A DNA stretch of 64,000 bases, taken from assembly GCF_033597815.2 (NCBI RefSeq), contig NZ_CP166245.1, positions 2,790,001 through 2,854,000 on the forward strand, given 5' to 3'. Below are positions 46,456 through 58,405 of this stretch, one piece after another. The notes beneath the pieces were generated by a model. It saw only the letters and a list, made by a program, of their open reading frames with translations. It was not told the origin of the DNA and did no database searches. The position numbers and the translations under genes are program-made. Position 1 is the first letter of the stretch. The number at the start of each line of letters is the position of its first letter. This DNA comes from Staphylococcus sp. KG4-3 (GTDB lineage: Bacteria > Bacillota > Bacilli > Staphylococcales > Staphylococcaceae).

Positions 46456-46867
46456 GTCAATTTCTCCTAATTTCATTTAATAAAAGGTTGAAACTATAAT
46501 TCTATGAGTTAGGTGCGGAATAAATATCTCACACTTATACTGTCAGCATTTCTTATATCCGTTTAATATATATTTGTAATATTAACTTTTAAGCTTAACA
46601 TTTTGTTTTATACTACTTTAAAAGTACGCTATAAAACATCATCTTTAGCTCTACTTATATAATATCATTTATTAAATTCTTTTTATCATCCACTTTGAAA
46701 GAATATCAAATGTTTTATATGGATAATCTTTATAACCATTACATCAACCTATTAATTCATATTATATTTTTCCATATTTGCTAAAATAGTGGCTGATATT
46801 TAAAATTATCGTAAGTATAATAAAATATTTGCAACAACAAAGTATATTTTTAAATGGAGTGATAAGT
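46456..46867. other. Divergent intergenic region
   Basis: 412 bases between the divergent lipoprotein and sirtuin genes. A possible sirtuin promoter is CTGATA (46793-46798), 17 bases, TATAAT (46816-46821). Nothing else stands out. Confidence 0.4.
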
Positions 46868-47602
46868 GTGAATCGTAATATTGAACAATTGAAAGATATC
46901 ATTAATAATTCCAGTAGAATTACATTTTTTACAGGTGCTGGCGTATCTGTAGCAAGTGGTGTGCCTGACTTTCGGTCTATGGGTGGTTTATTCGATGAAA
47001 TTTCAAAAGAAGGTTACTCACCTGAATACTTGTTAAGTACTAATTATCTACAAGATGATCCAGAAGGATTTGTCGATTTTTATCATAAACGTTTACTCCT
47101 CGCTGATAAACAACCTAATACTATTCATCAATGGATAGCACAACTTGAAAAAGACCAACAATCTTTAGGCGTTATCACCCAAAATATCGATGGCCTTCAT
47201 GCTGATGCGGGTAGTTCGAATGTAGATGAACTTCACGGTACTTTAAATCAGTTCTATTGTGTTAATTGCTTTAATAAATATTCTAAATCTTATGTCATGC
47301 AACATCACCTGCGCCATTGTGAAGCATGTGGCAGTATCATTAGACCTGATATCGTACTTTATGGAGAAATGTTAAATCAAAACACTATTTTTAATGCTAT
47401 TAATAAAATTGAAACAGCTGACACATTAATTGTTTTAGGTTCATCACTCGTAGTTCAACCAGCGGCAGGTCTAATTTCAAACTTCAAAGGACAAAACCTT
47501 ATTATTATTAATAAAGATGCCACACCTTATGATCATAATGCAGATTTAGTTATCAATGAAGATATGGTGACAGTGATTTCAGCGCTTAATAATTTGATTT
47601 AA
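46868..47602 (+). CDS. Sir2-family NAD-dependent protein deacylase
   Basis: 244 residues from GTG 46868, eight bases after GGAG; the longer frame to 46829 has no ribosome site. Sirtuin signatures in order: FFTGAGVSVASGVPDFRSMGG (about 19-39, in two parts), TQNIDGLHADAG with the catalytic His of the ELHGT segment, a zinc site CVNC ... CEAC, then RPDIVLYGEML and VLGSSLVVQPA. It removes acyl groups from lysines using NAD+, in the cytoplasm. It is a single gene with the terminator at 47659-47699. Confidence 0.9.
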   Translation: MNRNIEQLKDIINNSSRITFFTGAGVSVASGVPDFRSMGGLFDEISKEGYSPEYLLSTNYLQDDPEGFVDFYHKRLLLADKQPNTIHQWIAQLEKDQQSLGVITQNIDGLHADAGSSNVDELHGTLNQFYCVNCFNKYSKSYVMQHHLRHCEACGSIIRPDIVLYGEMLNQNTIFNAINKIETADTLIVLGSSLVVQPAAGLISNFKGQNLIIINKDATPYDHNADLVINEDMVTVISALNNLI

Positions 47603-47658
47603 TCCACGTGGAATCTAGCTTAGAATTTTCAAAAGTCATTTATTAATAGTACTTAGTT

Positions 47659-47699
47659 AACCATAATCGATGTGGTGTCAGACTTCATTGATTATGGTT
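47659..47699 (+). terminator. Terminator of the sirtuin gene
   Basis: AACCATAATC pairs with GATTATGGTT, followed by TTTTTATT. Confidence 0.8.
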
Positions 47700-47814
47700 T
47701 TTATTCATAAACACGCCTGTATTTAATAATTTCAATTTAGTTTTCTATTTCAATTTTTACCTATTATAAATTTAAATAGAATATAACTATTTATATCACA
47801 AAAAATATCTATTC

Positions 47815-49122
47815 TTAGCTTTTTACTTTAGTAGTGTTTAATCCTAATTTTTCTCTTAATGTACCTGCATTATATTCCCTTTGGACTAAACCTCTTTCTT
47901 CTAATATTGGAACAACTTTATTTACAAATAGTTCAAATTGCGTAGGGTTTAACGGAGGCATTATATTAAATCCGTCGGCGGCACCACGAGTAAACCATTC
48001 TTCCATTCTGTCTGCCACATCTTCAGCCGTTCCTACAATAATATGATGACCTCTTGCACCAGCAACATGTTTCATGACGTCCTCTAACGTTGAATTATTC
48101 TTCTTCGCTGTGTCTTTAATAAGGTCTACACGACTTTGGATATTATTACCTTTATCTATATGAACATTTTCAAATGGGGTGCTTAATTCATAACCACTTA
48201 AATCTGTGTCACCTAAATAAGAAGATAATAATTCTAATCCCATCTCTGGAACTATCAAATCTTGTAATTCTTTATAGTGGGCTACAGCTTCTTCCCGTGT
48301 TTCTCCAATAAATGGGAAAATACCTGGCATGATAACAATTTCTTGTTCTGGACCTCGTTTTTCAGCAACTTGTTCTTTCAAATTATGAGCAAAAGCAACT
48401 GCATTATCGATATCATTTTGTGCTGTAAACACAACTTCTGCATGTTTAGAGGCAAATGCAGTTCCTTTTTTAGAAGAACCAGCTTGAACAAGTAATGGAT
48501 AACCTTGGGGTGATTGCTCTATATTTAAAGGTCCTCTGACACTATAAAAATCTCCTTTATAGTTTATTGGTTCAGGTTGTTTTTCATCAAAGAACCCTCC
48601 AGCAGAGTGAAGTCGTTTTGGGCTAACATCTTGCCATGAATCCCACAATTGCTTGGATATATCAACAAATTCTTCCGCTTGATCGTATCTTAAGTCATGA
48701 TCCGCATTATTTACGCCACTAAAGTTTTTAGCTGTATTATTAATACCAGATGTCACAATATTCCACCCTGCTCTACCATCACTGTAATGATCTAAAGATG
48801 AAAAGATTCTAGCTAAGTTGAATGGCTCTGAAAATGAAGTAGAACCTGTCACGATTAAACCAAGATTTTTGGTTTCTCTAGCTATAATCGACATTAAGGA
48901 AATTGGCTCGAAAAACGTAAACATATCTGGATGTGTTTTCTCATCAAGATATAAACTATCTGACATAAATAGAAAATCAAATTTTGCCTGTTCTAAAAGT
49001 TTTGCTTGTTCAATTGTTTTTGTTAAATTCATGCCCCCGTGTACTAATGCATCTGGATGTCTACTACTAGCAACATGGTGACCAAAGCCCGTTAAAAAGT
49101 ACCCTAATTTCATTCTTTTCAT
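47815..49122 (-). CDS. LLM-class FMN-dependent monooxygenase (NtaA/SnaA/DszA type)
   Basis: 435 residues. Typical landmarks: FMSDSLYLDEKTHPDMFTFFEPISLMSIIARETKNLGLIVTGSTSF (about 51-96), DHYSDGRAGWNIVTSG (about 110-125), GYPLLVQAGSSKKGTAFASKHAEVVFT (about 212-238), and GTAEDVADRMEEWFTRGAADGFNIMPP near 367-393 (each is a conserved block). This family oxidises chelators, sulfonates, thiophenes or cysteine derivatives with FMNH2 from a separate reductase. GGAGGG lies six bases before ATG 49122. No sulfonate transporter or reductase gene is adjacent, so the substrate is unknown. Confidence 0.85.
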   Translation of the reverse strand: MKRMKLGYFLTGFGHHVASSRHPDALVHGGMNLTKTIEQAKLLEQAKFDFLFMSDSLYLDEKTHPDMFTFFEPISLMSIIARETKNLGLIVTGSTSFSEPFNLARIFSSLDHYSDGRAGWNIVTSGINNTAKNFSGVNNADHDLRYDQAEEFVDISKQLWDSWQDVSPKRLHSAGGFFDEKQPEPINYKGDFYSVRGPLNIEQSPQGYPLLVQAGSSKKGTAFASKHAEVVFTAQNDIDNAVAFAHNLKEQVAEKRGPEQEIVIMPGIFPFIGETREEAVAHYKELQDLIVPEMGLELLSSYLGDTDLSGYELSTPFENVHIDKGNNIQSRVDLIKDTAKKNNSTLEDVMKHVAGARGHHIIVGTAEDVADRMEEWFTRGAADGFNIMPPLNPTQFELFVNKVVPILEERGLVQREYNAGTLREKLGLNTTKVKS

Positions 49123-49231
49123 CTTTATCCCTCCATATTTTATTATTCCGATTAAATTAATATGAATTATATTATCATTATATATTTATAGAGTCAATTT
49201 ACAATTTTAAAAAATAATTATTTCAAAAGAA

Positions 49232-49262
49232 AAACCCACCAACAAAATTTGTTGATGGGTTT
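49232..49262. terminator. Hairpin between the monooxygenase gene and the channel remnant
   Basis: AAACCCA-C-CAACAAA pairs with TTTGTTG-A-TGGGTTT: 15-base arms with one mismatch. It lies just past the end of the remnant at 49309 (minus strand) and probably belonged to that gene. Confidence 0.8.
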
Positions 49263-49308
49263 GATGGATGCTTTATATAAATATTTGTAAAATGTAACTT
49301 TTATATGT

Positions 49309-49488
49309 TTATACTTCTGGTTCTTCAAATTTAACTAATGTTGGTTTCGGTGTTGAGATACCTTCTTCATTGAAATAGTGTACAATTTCTTTACATAATA
49401 ATCTTTATCCTAGGAAACGCATACCTGGTTGAACATGCGCTAAGAGTTTAATCACCATTTGACTACCATACAAAATGATTTCTTTGAT
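49309..49488 (-). pseudogene. C-terminal remnant of a membrane-channel-type gene (MscS-like)
   Basis: The minus-strand frame reads KEIILYGSQMVIKLLAHVQP, GMRFLG, then an in-frame TAA, RLLCKEIVHYFNEEGISTPK and PTLVKFEEPEV to a final stop. The part after the internal stop resembles the C-terminal cytoplasmic end of small-conductance mechanosensitive channels (RLL-x-x-I-x-x-x-F-x-E-E-G-I-x-x-P-x-P). The frame is closed by a stop at 49491-49489, and no 5' part is present. It is therefore a decayed gene end. The original family is a tentative call. Confidence 0.45.
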
Positions 49489-49557
49489 TTATTAAACATA
49501 CCTGAAAGTTTAAAAACTAATAATAAAAAAAATATTATTTCACTACTGTTTTTATTA

Positions 49558-50433
49558 TTACTCAACTTTTCCAGTTGAAGGATTAAACTGCTTAATTGAT
49601 TGTTTTCTTAGTTCATCTTTTTGCGCATCACTCATATCATAGTTATTATTATATAGTGTCGCTTCCCAACTACCATACATTGGATTAGGGAAAATGATGT
49701 ATTTCTTACCAAAATCTTCTTTATGCTGTTGCACAAACTTTTCACGCTCTGCTGCATTAGGCTTTTTAGGGTCCCCGAAGTCTAATAGGTTATCACCAAA
49801 TAACATTACTAGCTTATGATCTTTTTCTACTATTTGTCTTCTAGGTTCCTTACTCTTATCATTTTTACTTTTAAGCAAGATGTGATTATCTGTTGCTTGT
49901 GGGATTCCTTGCTTTTTCAAGTTTTTTTGAGTTGCTTTAAAATCTTTTTCTTTGTCTCTATCAGAAATATAGTAAATATCTACGCCTTTTTTATCAGCAT
50001 ATTTCAAAAATGATTTAGCGCCATATACAGGTTTTGCTTTAGCTGCCTGTATCCATTCATGCCAGCCTTCCGGATATGATGTATTATTTATAGACGCGTA
50101 ACCTTGATAAGGTGAATTATCTAGAACTGTTTCATCTAAATCAAGCGCGATTGCGAGTTTATGTTTACCTTTATTTTTCTCAAGCTCTTTGTCTAATTGT
50201 ACTTTAGCACTATTATAACCTTGTAAGTAAAGTGCCTTAGCTTCTGCTGAATTTTGATACCATGAAACTGCCATAATATTTTCAGAGCCAAGATTGGTTT
50301 GCTCTTGTTGTTCCATTACCGGTGCAGTTGATTCATTTGCATGTGCAACAGTAGTATATGTAGTTAGTGGTGTCGCAATTGTAAATACAGTTGCAAGTGA
50401 AATAGATATGACAGATTTTGAAAATTTATTCAA
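49558..50433 (-). CDS. Secreted HAD acid phosphatase, 5'-nucleotidase e(P4)-like
   Basis: 291 residues. TTG 50433 is the start (GAGGTGA four bases upstream). A type I signal peptide ends around VAHA-NE (about residue 33); there is no lipobox, unlike the classic e(P4) lipoprotein. The class C acid phosphatase motifs are present: ALDLDETVLDNSPYQG (about 96-111), YYISDRDKEKDFKATQKNLKKQG (about 154-176), and LVMLFGDNLLDFGD (about 213-226). It should dephosphorylate nucleotides or other small phosphates outside the cell. Two further exported proteins, including another phosphatase, follow upstream on the same strand. Confidence 0.87.
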   Translation of the reverse strand: MNKFSKSVISISLATVFTIATPLTTYTTVAHANESTAPVMEQQEQTNLGSENIMAVSWYQNSAEAKALYLQGYNSAKVQLDKELEKNKGKHKLAIALDLDETVLDNSPYQGYASINNTSYPEGWHEWIQAAKAKPVYGAKSFLKYADKKGVDIYYISDRDKEKDFKATQKNLKKQGIPQATDNHILLKSKNDKSKEPRRQIVEKDHKLVMLFGDNLLDFGDPKKPNAAEREKFVQQHKEDFGKKYIIFPNPMYGSWEATLYNNNYDMSDAQKDELRKQSIKQFNPSTGKVE

Positions 50434-50575
50434 GTGCTCACCTCATTTAGTTAATATATTTCAAAGCATATAATAAATTTCAAAAAAAGTGAATACCTAT
50501 TTCTATTCATATATTATAAAGTTTTATAGCATTGCTTTATGCTTTTCGTATAATGAAGTTTATTTTCATATAAAA

Positions 50576-50614
50576 ACCCCTGATGTCAGATTTTTAAACT
50601 CCAACTTCAGGGGT
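50576..50614 (-). terminator. Terminator of the lipoprotein gene at 50802
   Basis: ACCCCTGA pairs with TCAGGGGT, and T runs follow on the minus strand. Confidence 0.75.
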
Positions 50615-50801
50615 ACAATTTTATTTATTCTGCGATTTTCTCACTTGATACATCACTAAGCCTCTAATTACATTTAGTAATTATACAAATATATCATTAT
50701 ATTTCTGATTATTATCCCCACTATAAGCTTTAATTTAATAATAACTTCCTTTTCACTATCACTAGTGATATAAGTCAATTCAATAAAATTATATTAGTCC
50801 A

Positions 50802-51470
50802 CTAATATTTCTTCAATAACTCACTATAAAAATCGTTAAGTGCTTTGTTATCACTTACTTTGAACATCTGGTTTGGACTTAAGTTTGGGTCTTTCCCATT
50901 ATGATCTTTAGGTGCAAAACCAGATGACAGTGTAACATCTTTTGAATCTTTAAATATATATTCATACACTTTGCCATTATCTGCAAATAAATATTTAGTT
51001 ACGGGTTTATTAATATCAGCGACCGTACTATACCCTTCAATATTTGATAAGTTTTTTGAAGCTTTATCTATACCAGTTATCCCTTCATTTGATGTGTAAG
51101 TTACTGCGCCTGTCACAGTATGTAAATCAAAAGCTTTCGGCCCTGGTTTATCCTTATTACTTACTTGAATTTCCCCACCTTCAGTACCTGCATACCAATC
51201 CCCGTCAGACATACTACCACTACCGAAATAGCGATTTGACACTGCTTTATCATTGTTTTTTTCATTCTTCGCAAGCCAAGACAAGACTTCTTTTTTTATT
51301 TCTTTTTTATCTTTGTCTGATATAGATGCTTTAGATGATTTTTCTTGGTTAGCACTTTTAGTAGCTTTAGCCTTTTCACCTGATTGTTGAGTTGCTTCTT
51401 CACTATTACAAGCAGCTAACACCATACAAGATAAAACTAATATTGCTAAGTATCTTATTGCTTGTTTCAT
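50802..51470 (-). CDS. Lipoprotein of unknown function
   Basis: 222 residues. The signal peptide ends in lipobox LAAC (Cys about residue 21), followed by a Lys/Ser/Glu-rich linker to about 50. The globular part includes EVLSWLAKNEKNNDKAVSNRYFGSGSMSDGDWYAGTEGGEIQ and later VADINKPVTKYLFADNGKVYEYIFKDSK, landmarks also found in a family of staphylococcal lipoproteins that I cannot name. It lies between two secreted phosphatase genes, each with its own terminator. Function is unknown. Confidence 0.75.
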   Translation of the reverse strand: MKQAIRYLAILVLSCMVLAACNSEEATQQSGEKAKATKSANQEKSSKASISDKDKKEIKKEVLSWLAKNEKNNDKAVSNRYFGSGSMSDGDWYAGTEGGEIQVSNKDKPGPKAFDLHTVTGAVTYTSNEGITGIDKASKNLSNIEGYSTVADINKPVTKYLFADNGKVYEYIFKDSKDVTLSSGFAPKDHNGKDPNLSPNQMFKVSDNKALNDFYSELLKKY

Positions 51471-51506
51471 TATTTATCAATCCTCAATTTCCTGGGAAAT
51501 CAAGAG

Positions 51507-51539
51507 GCCTAAGCTAGACCATTATCCTCTAACTTAGGC
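51507..51539 (-). terminator. Terminator of the metallophosphatase gene
   Basis: GCCTAAG-C-TAGA pairs with TCTA-A-CTTAGGC, extended by flanking AATCAA/TTGATT. It lies 11 bases past the stop at 51550, within the leader of the next gene. Confidence 0.8.
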
Positions 51540-51549
51540 GTTGATTTAA

Positions 51550-53361
51550 TTATTTATTATCTTTTTGAATACCAAATTCATCAACTAGTTCAACATTACG
51601 CTGTTCACCTTTACTAATGTCACCATTTAATTGATAAATTTTAACTTTCAATGTATTGCCTTCAACTTCATAGACTGAGAAGTTTTGTGAAGAAGAATCA
51701 CGGTTATTTGAGTGACTATCTTTAAAGGCATCTGTTTCTTGAGGTTGCTCACCTAATTTAAATAGGCTGTTATAGTGTTCTAAATCTTTTTCAGTTAACC
51801 AACTTAATTCTGGTCTCACCTTTTTAATATGTTCTAAAGAACGGTCATAAATACTATCATATTCTTTTGTTCCACCTGTATTTGGCAACACATACACAGA
51901 ACCTTTGGGATTATCATAATATGTTACGTTATCTTGGCCTACAAATTGTTTAGTGTCTTCTTTTTTAGCATTCACGAAACTGTTTTTCGTCGATGTATGT
52001 TCTAGTGGATGTGTACGTGATAATACATGATCATGACCTTGTAAGACTAAATCTACATCTAACTCGTCGATTTCTTTTGTTAACTCTTCTCTAATTTTCT
52101 TCACATCTTTGTCTGATAAAGCGTGATAAGACTTAGAGTACATTGGTTTGTGTAGATTTAATACTACCCAGTTCGAACCATTATCACGTGCTTTTTTGAT
52201 GTCTTTCTTAATCCATTCCATTTGTTTTTTGCCAATTGCTTTTTCGTCTGGGTTGTCTTTAGATTTTTTGTTGTCATTTGTATTTGCAACAACCATGTGT
52301 GCGCCATTGTAATCAAATGAATAGTAAGAACCACCATTTACAGCGTCATTTTCTTTTGGTACGTTCACGTGCTCATTAAATTTAGTTAATAGTTTTTCAT
52401 CTTCTTCATTTAATGCATATTCATCATGATTTCCTGCTGTAGCTACAACTGGTAATGACATGAATGACGGACGCGATTGTTTATATAAATCTTTCCATTC
52501 ATCTTCAACTTCTGCTGTTTCAATAAAGTCACCTGTGTGTAAAGCAAAGCTAGGATCTCCAGCCGTTTGAATAGCATTTTTCAATGTATCTGCACCAAAT
52601 GTAGCTTCATTTCTTACATTTTCATTCCAAAATGCATTTTGCGTATCTGTATATTGTACAAAATTAAATGGGTCGCCTTTCTTGCCTGCTGTTTTAAACT
52701 GTCCAACTTGGCTCTTTTTACCATCATCACTTCCTACTTTATAGTAGTACTTCGTATTCGGTTTTAAATCTTTTGCTTGAGCTTTGTATGTATACTCTGC
52801 TTCAGTTATCAAGCTTGTTTTACCATGCTTGTCACCACTCATCCATTCTGGTCCGCCAGCATGTTTATCTGTATAATAACCATTCACTTTTTCTTTACCG
52901 TCTTTACCTTTTACTGGTTCACCTTCATCATTTTTAGCAATATCTTTAAAAATGATATTTCCATGTTTATCTCTTTCAAGATACTTTGAATCTACTTTTT
53001 GAGCATCTGCATCAAATGATTTAGCATTTTTAAAGTTCTTAGACTCTGAGACCCATACTTTGGAATCATTAAATTTATCTGATGTATACCAGCTAAAACC
53101 CATTTCTGACTGTGGATTACCATTTATATTTGTAATAATTCGGTTCGGTTTGTTTTGCTTTTTGATATCTTCAACTTTAGGCTTTTTATCTAAAAGTTTT
53201 ATTTTGTTATTACTCTCTTGTTGAGTTGTTGGATTGGTATTATCGGCAGCCTTCTCTGATTCACTTGCGTGTACTGCTTGTGGTGTAGCAATAAGACTAA
53301 ATAATAAGACTAAACTTGCTGCAGCGCGGAAAGCAATCGATTGATGTTTCTTCTGATTCAT
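51550..53361 (-). CDS. Secreted purple acid phosphatase-like metallophosphoesterase
   Basis: 603 residues from ATG 53361 (AGAGGAGG six bases upstream). A type I signal peptide ends near VHA-SE (about residue 33). A fibronectin-like purple-acid-phosphatase N-domain spans about 75-215 (MGFSWYTSD; NTKYYYKVGSDDGKKS). The metallophos domain follows: FVQYTDTQN, LHTGDFIET, ATAGNHDEY, VVLNLHKPMYS and LVLQGHDHVLSRTHP supply the metal ligands. It hydrolyses phosphate monoesters outside the cell, and there is no wall-sorting signal. The first metal motif reads YTDTQ rather than GD-x-x. Confidence 0.88.
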   Translation of the reverse strand: MNQKKHQSIAFRAAASLVLLFSLIATPQAVHASESEKAADNTNPTTQQESNNKIKLLDKKPKVEDIKKQNKPNRIITNINGNPQSEMGFSWYTSDKFNDSKVWVSESKNFKNAKSFDADAQKVDSKYLERDKHGNIIFKDIAKNDEGEPVKGKDGKEKVNGYYTDKHAGGPEWMSGDKHGKTSLITEAEYTYKAQAKDLKPNTKYYYKVGSDDGKKSQVGQFKTAGKKGDPFNFVQYTDTQNAFWNENVRNEATFGADTLKNAIQTAGDPSFALHTGDFIETAEVEDEWKDLYKQSRPSFMSLPVVATAGNHDEYALNEEDEKLLTKFNEHVNVPKENDAVNGGSYYSFDYNGAHMVVANTNDNKKSKDNPDEKAIGKKQMEWIKKDIKKARDNGSNWVVLNLHKPMYSKSYHALSDKDVKKIREELTKEIDELDVDLVLQGHDHVLSRTHPLEHTSTKNSFVNAKKEDTKQFVGQDNVTYYDNPKGSVYVLPNTGGTKEYDSIYDRSLEHIKKVRPELSWLTEKDLEHYNSLFKLGEQPQETDAFKDSHSNNRDSSSQNFSVYEVEGNTLKVKIYQLNGDISKGEQRNVELVDEFGIQKDNK

Positions 53362-53603
53362 ATAATTCCTCCTCTGACAATTCATATCACTCTCTCCCCA
53401 CTACCTTAACATTACTATTTTAAGACTATATTAATTACATATATTATTTGTAAATATGACATTAAGTCTATATATTATTATAAATATACAATTGTCATTT
53501 GATTATAGTTATATTTTATAGAATTTATAGACTGTGAACCTATATTGCATTTATCTTTTAACAAGAAGATTGTTGGATTATGTTATCCATTTACAAAACA
53601 AAA

Positions 53604-53633
53604 AGAGAACCAAATATAAATACTTGGTTCTCT
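53604..53633 (-). terminator. Terminator of the bglP-bglA operon
   Basis: AGAGAACCAA pairs with TTGGTTCTCT, immediately after the bglA stop at 53640. Confidence 0.85.
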
Positions 53634-53639
53634 AGCTAT

Positions 53640-56935
<3,296 letters not shown>

Positions 56936-56970
56936 TTAAGTCACTCCCATCTTATTTAGAACAATAAAAA

Positions 56971-57059
56971 AGAGACCTAAACCATAAATAGACATACTTA
57001 TCCCCAGATAAAATCGTCTATTAATGGCTTAGGTCTCGCCTGCCGAACAGTTACAATCC
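56971..57059 (-). promoter_or_regulatory. RAT antiterminator and overlapping terminator in the bglP leader
   Basis: On the minus strand 57059-57032 reads GGATTGTAACTG, TTCG, GCAGGCGAGACC, which is the ribonucleic antiterminator target of BglG/LicT proteins. Its last bases are shared with a long terminator: GAGACCTAA (57037-57029) pairs with TTAGGTCTC (56980-56972), followed by six T. Phosphate-controlled LicT binding would stabilise RAT and let transcription proceed to bglPA. Confidence 0.92.
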
Positions 57060-57095
57060 TAAACAATTAATTGTTTATTTTGTTTTCTTTACATT

Positions 57096-57131
57096 AATCT
57101 ACCACATAATTATTAATTGTCAACGCTTTCA
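57096..57131 (-). promoter_or_regulatory. bglP promoter with overlapping cre
   Basis: TGAAAGCGTTGACA (minus strand, 57131-57118) matches the cre consensus at all 14 positions. Its last six bases are also the -35 box TTGACA, 16 bases from TAGATT (57101-57096), an extended -10 (TGG before it). The site lies in the last codons of licT. CcpA binding would directly cover the promoter. Confidence 0.8.
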
Positions 57132-57955
57132 TTTCTAGAAATTAATCTTTGGATATGAATCGTTAAGTATAATGCTTCGTCATGTGTCATTTCATATTGA
57201 TACTTTTTCATTAAAAATGATTCAATCTTCTTCACACACCTAAACGCATCTTTGTACTTTTCTTTCACGATTTCATAGAGTTCCATTTCACTTGTATTAA
57301 GTGGGTTCTTAGCATAAATACGTTGTGCTAAAAATTTTAAATGGGTTACAAATCTAAAATAAGTTAGGCTTTCTTCATCAAACTCTAATCTAAAATGATA
57401 TTTAATTAAACTTAAGATATTTCGTACCATTTCAGTCACTTGGTTGTAATCCGCTAAATTATTATGTTCTGCATTGAGCAAATGAATCGCGATGAACGCT
57501 GCTTCATCAACTGGTAATTTAACAGCTGCACTTTCATCAATCCATTCCAAAGCACGTATCCCAATCTCGTACTCAGTAGGGTAGAATTTTTTAATTTCCC
57601 ATAATAAGCCGTTTTTTATCGTCATACCTTGTTGTTGACGCTCAATTGCAAAGTTTATATGATCTGTGAGTGCGACATAAATCGTATCACTCAAGTCTTT
57701 ATGATATTCAACCTTAGCAACCTCAATAATCTTCTCAACTGCTTGAACAACCTCGATTGGCACTTCGATTAATAACGTTTTGAAACGTTCTGATATCTCT
57801 TGACTACTTAAATCAAAAATCTTATCAATCTTCGATTCTTCTACGATATCTCCTTCGTGTTTTTGAAACCCAATCCCTTTTCCCATAACGACACGCTCTT
57901 GTTTATTGTGCAGAACACTAATCACATTGTTATTTATGATTTTATTTATTTTCAT
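57113..57955 (-). CDS. licT: BglG/LicT-family transcriptional antiterminator
   Basis: 280 residues from ATG 57955 (AAGGGG upstream; the longer frame has no site). An N-terminal RNA-binding CAT domain (KINKIINNNVISVLHNKQERVVMGKGIGF, about residues 2-30) precedes two PRD domains. Regulatory histidines are seen in ALTDHINFAIER (PRD1) and AAFIAIHLLNAEHNN, and in THLKFLAQRIY and LYLTIHIQRL (PRD2). It binds the RAT upstream of bglP when beta-glucosides are available. It is transcribed from its own promoter and followed directly by the bglP promoter. Confidence 0.9.
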   Translation of the reverse strand: MKINKIINNNVISVLHNKQERVVMGKGIGFQKHEGDIVEESKIDKIFDLSSQEISERFKTLLIEVPIEVVQAVEKIIEVAKVEYHKDLSDTIYVALTDHINFAIERQQQGMTIKNGLLWEIKKFYPTEYEIGIRALEWIDESAAVKLPVDEAAFIAIHLLNAEHNNLADYNQVTEMVRNILSLIKYHFRLEFDEESLTYFRFVTHLKFLAQRIYAKNPLNTSEMELYEIVKEKYKDAFRCVKKIESFLMKKYQYEMTHDEALYLTIHIQRLISRNESVDN

Positions 57956-58405
57956 ATAACACCCCTTATGGTAGTAAATACATTTTGCCACATGGGTACT
58001 GGAAATATCAATATGATATTGGGTGATGTATCAAATAGAAATTGCATATTATTAGACTATGCAAAGAATTTACAAAGTATTTCTTATTGATTTTTCTGTA
58101 TTGTGAAAGGACAAAATATTCTTTTTCCTCCCCAATTATATGACACTGTAGCCTAAACCAAATTTATTGGCAAAATATTAAAAACCTGTAACTCGTAGGT
58201 ATAACTTCAGCCTAGCTATGACTATATACTTTTTTAGAGTCTGGACAAAACCAAAAATTACTATCATATCAACTTAGTAACATCATTTTTGGTATGTATA
58301 ATAACTACTTAATTATTATTTTCATATTAGGATTGATCACATGTTCTGATTAGTACCTAATATGAAAAAGCCGAACCTTTAAGGTCCGGCTTATCTTAGT
58401 ATGGA
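57956..58405. other. Intergenic region between licT and the adhesin gene
   Basis: 450 bases. They hold the licT promoter, which I cannot define confidently, and the terminator at 58368-58392. There is no RAT or cre match upstream of licT and no convincing small gene. Confidence 0.5.
58368..58392 (-). terminator. Terminator of the adhesin gene
   Basis: AAGCCG-A-ACC pairs with GGT-C-CGGCTT around a short loop, 14 bases past the stop at 58406, and TTTTTC follows on the minus strand. Confidence 0.85.

Noticed and set aside
47603..47612. TCCACGTGGA palindrome after the sirtuin gene, considered as parS
   Set aside because: Only the central CACGTG fits; the flanking bases do not match the parS consensus.
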